From contig WRMR01000130.1 in the NCBI GenBank assembly GCA_009776995.1, positions 1 through 10,638 on the forward strand: 10,638 bases of DNA, in the 5' to 3' direction. The notes beneath the pieces are model-generated. The model saw nothing but the letters and a program-made list of their open reading frames with translations, did not search any database and was not told the origin of the DNA. This document shows, in pieces, positions 6,179 through 10,638 of this stretch. This DNA comes from Planctomycetaceae bacterium (lineage in GTDB: Bacteria > Planctomycetota > Planctomycetia > Pirellulales > Thermoguttaceae). The position numbers and the translations under genes are program-made. Every line of letters starts with the position of its first letter. Position 1 is the stretch's first letter.

Positions 6179-7201
6179 TTACAGTTGAGACCGGTCGAAC
6201 AAACCGCCGTTCACCGAGTTATCGCCCGATTTTTGATCGTTCGGACACATGGCCATCTTCAACATAGACTCATTTGTTGTGTCGGACATCGTATTGACAC
6301 TGCCATCGCCAAAAGCGATGACCACCAAACCCGGATGGTTCGAACTGGGCCTCGCATACTTGAAATTCTCGGCATTGGTCAAAAGTGTCCAATCGAATGG
6401 TAAGTCATTCTTGTACAAGTTGACCCAATAGGGCCGTAAGAGTATTGGGGTTGCTTGTACAGCTTCCCTATCACGGCGATCAAAATCCAAGCCACTTGGC
6501 CAACAGAAACCAACACCGTTTTCCCAAATGGCGTGTTCACGAACAGTAGCTGGTTCACGAAAACCTCTGATATTGTCTGTTGGAGCCCACGGACTGGCTT
6601 GCATTGACTCAGAAAACAGAATGGTATTCGAAAGGCCATCAACAACTGAATCCAACTTCACTTTCGATTTACCCCCTGTTGTTGCAATTAACCCCGCTGA
6701 TGTTGTACCAACGCAATCAACGAACATACCACTTCCCGTTTCAGGTTCAAAGCCGATTCCAGCAACGAAATCAGGGTTGCCGCAGTTGGCAACGTAATAA
6801 TTGGGCGAATTTTCAGCATTGTTTTCCCCGGCCGCAGAGGGACAAATCAACGACTGAATCAGAATGCGATCACTATTAACAATGGTACCGCCGGCAAAAC
6901 GATCGTACAATTGTTGTTGTTCGATACCGGCCAATATGACCGCAACCCAACTGCCAAAAACAGGGTCTACACCTTCGCCTTGAAACAGTTGCTGGCGAAA
7001 GCCGGGGAATTCTCCCTTAACGCTTGCAGAAGTATTGACGGCCAGTGCCAATTGTTTCTGGTTGTTTACGCACGTAATACGACGTGCGGCTTCACGTGCC
7101 ATGTTAACGGCTGGGAGGATCAATGCGGCGAGCGTACCTATGATCGTAATCACGACGAGCAACTCGATCAAGGTAAACCCATGAAATTGAGACCTTTTCA
7201 T
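6179..7201 (-). CDS. DUF1559 protein with prepilin-type N-terminal methylation motif
   Basis: A 340-residue protein of the large planctomycete DUF1559 (SBP_bac_10) family. The N-terminus MKRSQFHG|FTLIELLVVITIIGTLAALILP is a textbook type IV prepilin signal. Cleavage would fall after Gly8, with Glu13 as the conserved +5 residue, followed by a hydrophobic helix to about residue 31. The body shows the usual family marks: AREAARRITCVNNQKQLALA (35-54), CPSAA (120-124), NYYVANCGNPD (134-144), VVDGLSNTILFSE (186-198) and the C-terminal NHPGLVVIAFGDGSVN (288-303). It should be processed by a prepilin peptidase and sit in the inner membrane or a pilus-like structure; the actual role of the family is not established. 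A strong AAAGGAG (7215-7209) lies seven bases before the ATG and a good terminator follows, so it is a single-gene unit. Its sequence is visibly more A+T-rich than kdsD. Family call is firm; function is open. Confidence 0.95.
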   Translation of the reverse strand: MKRSQFHGFTLIELLVVITIIGTLAALILPAVNMAREAARRITCVNNQKQLALAVNTSASVKGEFPGFRQQLFQGEGVDPVFGSWVAVILAGIEQQQLYDRFAGGTIVNSDRILIQSLICPSAAGENNAENSPNYYVANCGNPDFVAGIGFEPETGSGMFVDCVGTTSAGLIATTGGKSKVKLDSVVDGLSNTILFSESMQASPWAPTDNIRGFREPATVREHAIWENGVGFCWPSGLDFDRRDREAVQATPILLRPYWVNLYKNDLPFDWTLLTNAENFKYARPSSNHPGLVVIAFGDGSVNTMSDTTNESMLKMAMCPNDQKSGDNSVNGGLFDRSQL

Positions 7202-7422
7202 AACAGCTCTCCTTTATGAAATGGATGATAACAAAACGCCGCCGGACACTGTGTCCGGGTTGGCATAAGGAAGCTGTGTCACGCAACAACCGGAATTGTC
7301 ACTTGGCACAGACCTCACTCTCTCTATTTTCACCCAACTTGATAAAAAAATCCAGCCCTAATTTGACTTTTTTGCTAAAAATTTACCAAATTTTTCAATT
7401 CGCGGGTTTTACTTCTTCAGAC

Positions 7423-7508
7423 TTTGCGCACAGATAACACAGATTGAACAGATGAACACCTGATCGAGCAGTGGTAAATTTGCTGAATCTGCGTCATCTG
7501 TGTGCAAA
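7423..7508. repeat. Imperfect inverted repeat with 23-bp arms (CACAGAT family)
   Basis: The left arm 7423-7445 contains GCACAGATAACACAGATT. The right arm 7486-7508 is its reverse complement at 20 of 23 positions, and all three differences are transitions. The arms are separated by 40 bases. The arms are built from a CACAGATnACRCAGATT unit that I recall as a dispersed intergenic repeat in several bacterial phyla. No T run follows, so it is not called a terminator. Confidence 0.75.
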
Positions 7509-7686
7509 TAGGGTAATAGGGTAATGGAACACGCTCTTTTTGATGATCGATTGAAAACAAACCGTAAGAAACTTTAGCATTTTTTCCTTTTTTACCGAAA
7601 AATCACTTGCAGGATGAAAAATCAATGATAAACTGGTTCCTGTCAGTGGGGAATTAACCCAAACTTGAAATTATTTAGAAAAATTA

Positions 7687-7715
7687 GTGGGAATTTTGCC
7701 CAAAGACGCTATAAT
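7687..7715 (+). promoter_or_regulatory. Possible mraZ promoter with TGGGA at the -35 position
   Basis: A consensus -10 box TATAAT lies at 7710-7715. Seventeen bases upstream the hexamer is GTGGGA (7687-7692), which does not match the sigma-70 -35 consensus. It coincides with a TGGGA of the kind MraZ binds in other bacteria, and the sequence AGTGGG(G)AATT recurs 41 bases upstream (7645-7655). Transcription would start near 7722, leaving a leader of about 160 bases. The -10 is good; the rest is weak. Confidence 0.4.
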
Positions 7716-7760
7716 CGACTTTTGTGATTTCAACGCTTACGGCGCGACACTGTATCCATC

Positions 7761-7841
7761 CGAGCCGCGACACGACATTAATGGGAGCCGCGACCGTGAT
7801 GGAACGGTTTTTCCGTGCGACCGCTCTGTGACCGTCGCGGC
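7761..7841. repeat. GC-rich palindromic element in the mraZ leader (planctomycete dispersed-repeat type)
   Basis: GAGCCGCGAC occurs directly at 7762-7771 and 7785-7794. GCCGCGAC at 7787-7794 is matched by its reverse complement GTCGCGGC at 7834-7841, with a smaller ACGG-TTTTT-CCGT hairpin between. GGGAGCCGCGACCGTGATGG and the closing ACCGTCGCGGC are, from memory, hallmarks of a repeat scattered through Pirellula/Rhodopirellula-type genomes. This supports the taxonomic placement. A role in mraZ expression is possible only because it lies in the putative leader. Confidence 0.55.
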
Positions 7842-7850
7842 CCGGATTGT

Positions 7851-7871
7851 GGCAGTCATGGTGTGACTGCC
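7851..7871. repeat. Perfect 8-bp stem hairpin just before mraZ
   Basis: GGCAGTCA (7851-7858) and TGACTGCC (7864-7871) enclose a TGGTG loop, and the element ends ten bases before the mraZ start. Read on the minus strand it begins AGTAGGGCAGTCA, similar to GTAGGGCAGGC-type repeats I recall from planctomycetes. If transcribed, the hairpin would sit where a ribosome binds, and no Shine-Dalgarno is visible there. Confidence 0.6.
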
Positions 7872-7881
7872 CTACTGAGTA

Positions 7882-8379
7882 ATGCAAAAGACGATGGGTG
7901 AAACAAAACCATTAATTTTAGGGGAATTCAGCCGGCGCATTGACGAGCGTTACCGCCTGTCACTGCCAGGAGAGTTTCTCGAAATGTTTCAGCCCCAAGA
8001 CGGCGATTGCATCCTCGCGAAAGAACGTCCCGGCTGCATCAGCCTGTGGGAGCACACTGCCTGGAAGACAAAACTCGACGCCCGTGTCGAATTGATTCAA
8101 CAGCGTGTCAAACTGGGCGACTTGGAACAGAAAATGCCGCAACTCCAGATGTTCGGGCGACTTTTGTCAACACGGCATCGGGCGGTGCAACTAGCTGGGC
8201 GTGGACGGTTGCTGATTCCGGAAGGGTTTCGCGAGTTTCTCGGAGTCGAGCCGGGCAACGAGGTCATGGTCGTCGGAGCGGCGGTCTGCCTCGAAATCTG
8301 GCATCCGCAAAAGTGGATCGCCTACATCGAGGGACGTATGCCGGGCTTCCGCAAATTATTGGATACGTTATCGCATTAA
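7882..8379 (+). CDS. mraZ: MraZ-like transcriptional regulator (SpoVT/AbrB fold, two domains)
   Basis: A 165-residue cytoplasmic protein with the two tandem AbrB-like halves of MraZ, which in other bacteria is a DNA-binding regulator of the division/cell-wall cluster acting as a ring oligomer. The first half has GEFSRRIDERYRLSLPGEF (14-32), matching the MraZ pattern G-E-F...D-x-K-G-R-x-x-x-P. The second has LAGRGRLLIPEGFREFLGV (104-122) followed by EVMVVGAAVCLEIWHPQKW (127-145), the standard MraZ ending. Differences are notable: the first DxKGR box reads DERYR (the Gly is Tyr), and the second box has Ala-Gly instead of the usual Asp-x before GR. Length is a little above the usual ~150. No rsmH, ftsL or mur gene follows; the next gene is kdsD after 346 bases. 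No clear Shine-Dalgarno precedes ATG 7882; ATG 7894 is an alternative start. Family call is good; the target genes are unknown. Confidence 0.85.
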   Translation: MQKTMGETKPLILGEFSRRIDERYRLSLPGEFLEMFQPQDGDCILAKERPGCISLWEHTAWKTKLDARVELIQQRVKLGDLEQKMPQLQMFGRLLSTRHRAVQLAGRGRLLIPEGFREFLGVEPGNEVMVVGAAVCLEIWHPQKWIAYIEGRMPGFRKLLDTLSH

Positions 8380-8386
8380 AGACATA

Positions 8387-8403
8387 CCGCCCTGGCAGGG
8401 CGG
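8387..8403. repeat. Perfect GC-rich hairpin after mraZ
   Basis: CCGCCCT (8387-8393) and AGGGCGG (8397-8403) form a 7-bp stem with a GGC loop, starting seven bases after the mraZ stop. No T run follows on either strand, so it is more likely an mRNA 3'-end stabilising structure or another small repeat than an intrinsic terminator. Confidence 0.5.
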
Positions 8404-8504
8404 GAAAGACAATCGGGATTTCCATTCGTTCCACCCATCGGCCGTCAACCGAACATGGGGAAAACAAGTCAAGTCGTCGTTATGATATGACGGATGGGAA
8501 ACCT

Positions 8505-8537
8505 GGGCGTCTTTTTCGCCCTGCCTGGGCGTTTTTT
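8505..8537 (+). terminator. Intrinsic terminator with an overlapping alternative hairpin
   Basis: CGCCC (8517-8521) pairs with GGGCG (8527-8531) around TGCCT, followed at once by six T (8532-8537) and more pyrimidines, a plausible intrinsic terminator for mraZ. An identical GGGCG at 8505-8509 can pair with the same CGCCC, which would prevent the terminator stem. The stem is only 5 bp but entirely G-C. Confidence 0.6.
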
Positions 8538-8603
8538 CTTTTCCACACACGGGTCCAGAGTTCAAGTCTCTTTCTCTGAGCCTTCGTGTGAAATATTTTT
8601 CTC

Positions 8604-8632
8604 TTGCCCCGATTTGCGGAAAACTGTAGAAT
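8604..8632 (+). promoter_or_regulatory. Sigma-70-type promoter for kdsD
   Basis: TTGCCC (8604-8609; four of six consensus positions) and TAGAAT (8627-8632; five of six) are separated by exactly 17 bases. Transcription would start near 8639, about 87 bases before the kdsD ATG and downstream of the terminator at 8517-8537. This fits an independent kdsD unit. Confidence 0.6.
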
Positions 8633-8655
8633 GTGTTTGCTTGCGCAACATTTTG

Positions 8656-8700
8656 GGATCAACCCACCGCATACGATCCGGGTTGCTGTTCTGGCAACCC
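8656..8700 (+). promoter_or_regulatory. Structured kdsD leader with alternative stems
   Basis: GGGTTGC (8680-8686) and GCAACCC (8694-8700) form a perfect 7-bp stem ending 13 bases before the Shine-Dalgarno (8714-8720). Just upstream GGATC (8656-8660) pairs with GATCC (8675-8679). AACCC (8661-8665) could instead pair with GGGTT (8680-8684) and disrupt the second stem. I do not recognise a riboswitch class; regulation is inferred from the competing pairings only. Confidence 0.4.
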
Positions 8701-8725
8701 TGCCTTTGAAACTGAGGAGACAAGG

Positions 8726-9787
8726 ATGTTATCCAACTCATACTTTACCCCCATCGTCCGGCTGGAAAAGGCACGCAGGATACTCCGGCAGGAGGCCAAC
8801 GCGGTGCTTGAAATTGCGGACTCGCTTGGCCCGTCGTTTTCCGAGGCCGTTGCGCTGTTGCTTGGCTGTCGGGGATGCGTGATTCTGTCGGGCATCGGCA
8901 AAGCGGGATTGATCGCCCAAAAACTGGTCGCGACGCTGGCCTCGACCGGTACGCCGAGCCATTTCCTGCACCCTGCCGAGGCCATTCACGGCGATTTGGG
9001 CCGCGTGACCGCCGATGATCTCGTGCTCATGTTTTCGCAAAGCGGCGAAACGGAAGAGGTGGTGCGACTTTTACCGTCGCTTGCGGAAATGGGCGTGCCG
9101 TTGATCGCCGTGACCGCGTCGGACGATTGCACGCTGGCCCGGCACGCGACGCTCGTTCTACCGCTCGGCAAACGAAAGGAGGCCGACCCGCTCAACCTGG
9201 CTCCCAGCACAAGCACGACGGCGATGCTTGCCCTCGGTGACGCTTTGGCGTTGGTCGTCAGTGCCGAACGCGGATTTCAGGCGGAACATTTTGCGAAATT
9301 TCACCCCGGAGGCAGCCTCGGACGCAAGCTGAGCCTCGTCGGGGAATACATGCGGCCGATTACCGAATGCCGTGTTGCGCCGGATAGCGAAACGGTGCGA
9401 GAAATTTTCATGCGGCATCGCGTGCCCGGCCGGCGCAGCGGGGCGGTCATTTTGTACGATAAGCAGGGACGGCTTTCGGGCATTTTCACCGACAGCGACT
9501 TGGCCCGGCTGTTTGAATCGCGCAATGACGACGGCCTCGACCGCCCGGTGGCCGACGTGATGACCCGAACGCCGCTTGTCGTGACACTCGGCTCAAAAAT
9601 GCTCGAAGCGGTTGCGATCATGGCCCGGCGAAAAATCAGCGAACTGCCGATCATTGACGAACATCGCGTCCCGGTCGGCATGATCGACATCACCGACGTG
9701 GTGTCCCATTTCCCGGAGTACGCACTTTACGCGGAAAATACACCGGAACAGGTCCCGCCCGTAGTGCGATTGCGCGTGGTTGCGTGA
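8726..9787 (+). CDS. kdsD: D-arabinose-5-phosphate isomerase (SIS domain plus two CBS domains)
   Basis: Interconverts ribulose-5-phosphate and arabinose-5-phosphate in the cytoplasm, the first step toward Kdo for lipopolysaccharide. The 353-residue protein has an N-terminal SIS domain (about 35-190) and two CBS domains (about 207-265 and 277-330). Residues described as important in E. coli KdsD are present at the same numbers: Lys59 in SGIGKAG (55-61), His88 in EAIHGDLG, Glu111 in SQSGETEE (104-111), Glu152 in KRKEADPLNLAPSTST, and His193 in FHPGGSLGRK. The start at 8726 is chosen because GAGGAGA (8714-8720) lies five bases before it and the family begins here; the open frame to 8633 adds unrelated residues. 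It has its own promoter and structured leader. No other Kdo gene adjoins. A KpsF/GutQ paralogue has the same fold, so the pathway role is inferred, but the isomerase call is firm. Confidence 0.95.
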   Translation: MLSNSYFTPIVRLEKARRILRQEANAVLEIADSLGPSFSEAVALLLGCRGCVILSGIGKAGLIAQKLVATLASTGTPSHFLHPAEAIHGDLGRVTADDLVLMFSQSGETEEVVRLLPSLAEMGVPLIAVTASDDCTLARHATLVLPLGKRKEADPLNLAPSTSTTAMLALGDALALVVSAERGFQAEHFAKFHPGGSLGRKLSLVGEYMRPITECRVAPDSETVREIFMRHRVPGRRSGAVILYDKQGRLSGIFTDSDLARLFESRNDDGLDRPVADVMTRTPLVVTLGSKMLEAVAIMARRKISELPIIDEHRVPVGMIDITDVVSHFPEYALYAENTPEQVPPVVRLRVVA

Positions 9788-9812
9788 ATGAAACCCGAAA
9801 GCGAAACGTTCA

Positions 9813-9873
9813 TCAGAGCCGCAATCATAAGATTGCGCAGTTAATTTTCGCAATCTTACGATTGCGTCTCTGA
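9813..9873. repeat. Nested palindromic element: 25-bp inverted arms, each itself palindromic
   Basis: Arms 9813-9837 and 9849-9873 are reverse complements at 23 of 25 positions with an 11-base A+T-rich centre. Each arm carries its own palindrome, CGCAATC-ATAA-GATTGCG on the left and CGCAATC-TTAC-GATTGCG on the right. The sequence can therefore fold as one long hairpin or two small ones. It sits between kdsD (stop 9787) and the DUF2157 gene (start 9897). It is preceded at 9793-9804 by ACCCGAAAGCGA, also found at 6139-6150. There is no T run after the long stem, so a mobile or REP/MITE-like repeat is favoured over a terminator. Confidence 0.85.
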
Positions 9874-9896
9874 ACAATCAAGAATCGGAAAATACC

Positions 9897-10638
9897 ATGA
9901 GCGAGTCTTTTTTCAACGAAAAATTCCCGGCACAGTTTCGCCAAAAATTGTGTGAAGAGTCCAAACTTTGGGAAGAGGAAAACCTGATTTCGCCGGAACA
10001 GCGGGAGGCCATACTCCTTCGTTACGAGAGCATTCCGGCAACAACACCTGCCAACCCCACTCCTGCGGGAACGGTCAGGGAGTTTCCCCTTTTCATTCGG
10101 GTCGTTCTTGCCCTGGCAGTTTTTCTGGTCGGCTTGGCGGTCTTTTTGCTCATCAGCTTCAACTGGCAGTACCTGCCCGGTGCCGTCAAATTGTCTATCG
10201 TTGGTATCGCCCTTGCCATTGCACATGGCGGCGGATTCGGGTTGCGAAAGACCGGTTGGAAACACTGGGGCGATGGGGCATTCTTTCTGGCCGGGATCAT
10301 GTACGGCGTGGCCATCTGGCAGGTCGGGCAAGTGTTTCATCTCCCCGCCGACTGGCCGATGGGATTGTGGCTCTGGGCGGTTGGCGTCTTTCTCATGGCA
10401 CTGGTTCTCAGTAGCACACCATTGCACTTGTTGTCCGTTGCGCTGTTGACTGCCTGGGTGATTGCCGCCATGATTGATTCCACAAGCCGCTTTCTGTCAT
10501 TTGGCTCTTCAACTGTCCCGCTCCATCTCATTCCGTTTTTCGCTTGGACGTTGCCGCTCTTTGCCGTTCCCGGAATTGGTGCCGGTATCCTGAAACAAAA
10601 CCGATTCGCCCTGCCCTTGTATTCCCTGCTCCTTGTTT
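9897..10638 (+). CDS. DUF2157-type polytopic membrane protein, N-terminal part (truncated by window edge)
   Basis: The frame is open from ATG 9897 to the window end, giving 247 residues. A soluble N-terminal segment (1-60) has the DUF2157 style L..ES.LW.EE.LISPEQREAIL.RYES. After it comes a series of hydrophobic segments at about 65-88, 97-115, 126-146, 154-172, 175-193 and 208-231. Phrases such as FNWQYLPGAVKLSIVG (88-103) and GQVFHLPADWPMGLWLWAVGVFLMAL (144-169) match the family pattern as I recall it. It is predicted to be an inner-membrane protein of unknown function. A weak GGAA (9887-9890) lies six bases before the ATG, and 109 bases containing a palindromic element separate it from kdsD, so co-transcription is possible but not shown. 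The missing C-terminus may carry further membrane segments. Confidence 0.8.
   Translation, partial: MSESFFNEKFPAQFRQKLCEESKLWEEENLISPEQREAILLRYESIPATTPANPTPAGTVREFPLFIRVVLALAVFLVGLAVFLLISFNWQYLPGAVKLSIVGIALAIAHGGGFGLRKTGWKHWGDGAFFLAGIMYGVAIWQVGQVFHLPADWPMGLWLWAVGVFLMALVLSSTPLHLLSVALLTAWVIAAMIDSTSRFLSFGSSTVPLHLIPFFAWTLPLFAVPGIGAGILKQNRFALPLYSLLLV

Larger units (their letters stand above)
7202..7881. other. 680-base gene-free divergent region, mosaic of repeat fragments
   Basis: The region holds the DUF1559 ribosome site (AAAGGAG, 7209-7215); an A+T-rich stretch (7330-7400) that may carry the minus-strand promoter, without a clear -35/-10 pair; a long inverted repeat (7423-7508) followed by two copies of GGGTAAT (7511-7526); a direct repeat GAAAAATCA (7597-7605 and 7616-7624); a TATAAT box at 7710-7715; and two GC-rich palindromic elements (7761-7841 and 7851-7871). 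Open frames here (7216-7437 plus, 7887-7684 minus) lack ribosome sites and run through the repeats, so no gene is called. Confidence 0.65.
8380..8725. other. 346-base intergenic region between mraZ and kdsD
   Basis: It contains a 7-bp stem hairpin seven bases after the mraZ stop (8387-8403), a T-rich terminator with a possible competing hairpin (8505-8537), a good promoter (8604-8632) and a structured kdsD leader (8656-8700). Frames that run through it, including an upstream extension of kdsD to 8633, have no ribosome site. The signals indicate that mraZ and kdsD are transcribed separately. Confidence 0.7.

Noticed and set aside
5575..6267. Plus-strand 230-residue frame with LSIKAR-type heptapeptide repeats
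   Set aside because: It begins inside the antisense of pgm, has no ribosome site, ends inside the DUF1559 gene and stays open only because the 21-bp repeat has no stops.
7684..7887. Minus-strand 67-residue frame upstream of mraZ
   Set aside because: It consists of the antisense of GC-rich dispersed repeats, and no start signals were seen.
9788..9844. 18-codon frame starting at the ATG directly after the kdsD stop
   Set aside because: It runs into the palindromic element, has no ribosome site of its own and is too short to support.

Overview
The window looks like a chromosomal segment of a planctomycete, most likely of the Pirellula/Rhodopirellula side. The main support is a DUF1559 protein with a prepilin-type N-terminus (6179-7201, minus strand), a family hugely expanded in Planctomycetota. 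Several short GC-rich or palindromic intergenic elements resemble repeats I recall from planctomycete genomes. Kdo synthesis (kdsD), an isolated mraZ-like gene and secreted beta-helix proteins fit this. No rRNA, tRNA, transposase, phage gene or CRISPR was seen.

Layout: (1) 1-231, the C-terminal end of an unrecognised plus-strand gene, followed by a terminator-like hairpin. (2) 413-2479, a 688-residue exported right-handed beta-helix protein, plus strand, probably a carbohydrate-active enzyme or relative. (3) 2753-3676, minus strand, a 307-residue exported protein of unknown function. (4) 3927-5594, minus strand, alpha-D-glucose phosphoglucomutase (pgm). (5) 5595-6178, a gene-free stretch with an operator-like palindrome/direct repeat and a ten-copy 21-bp tandem array. 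(6) 6179-7201, minus strand, the DUF1559 pseudopilin-like protein with a strong Shine-Dalgarno and a good terminator. (7) 7202-7881, a 680-bp gene-free divergent region assembled from several dispersed-repeat fragments. (8) 7882-8379, a MraZ/AbrB-fold regulator. (9) 8726-9787, kdsD (SIS plus two CBS domains) with its own promoter and a structured leader. (10) 9897-10638, the N-terminal part of a DUF2157-type polytopic membrane protein, running off the window.

Most genes are separated by gaps of roughly 110-680 bases that hold their own signals, so they look like single-gene units rather than one operon. Two have envelope links (kdsD for Kdo; pgm for glucose-1-phosphate and nucleotide-sugar supply) and three products carry export or prepilin signals, but nothing shows that they form one pathway.

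The least explained material is intergenic. All the clear tandem arrays have a period of 7 or 21 bases (2474-2522, 3721-3755, 3853-3906, 5708-5749, 5853-6071), and there are long imperfect palindromes at 7423-7508 and 9813-9873. I did not find a convincing new multi-gene system. The repeat families and the cis-elements upstream of pgm, mraZ and kdsD are what deserve a second look.
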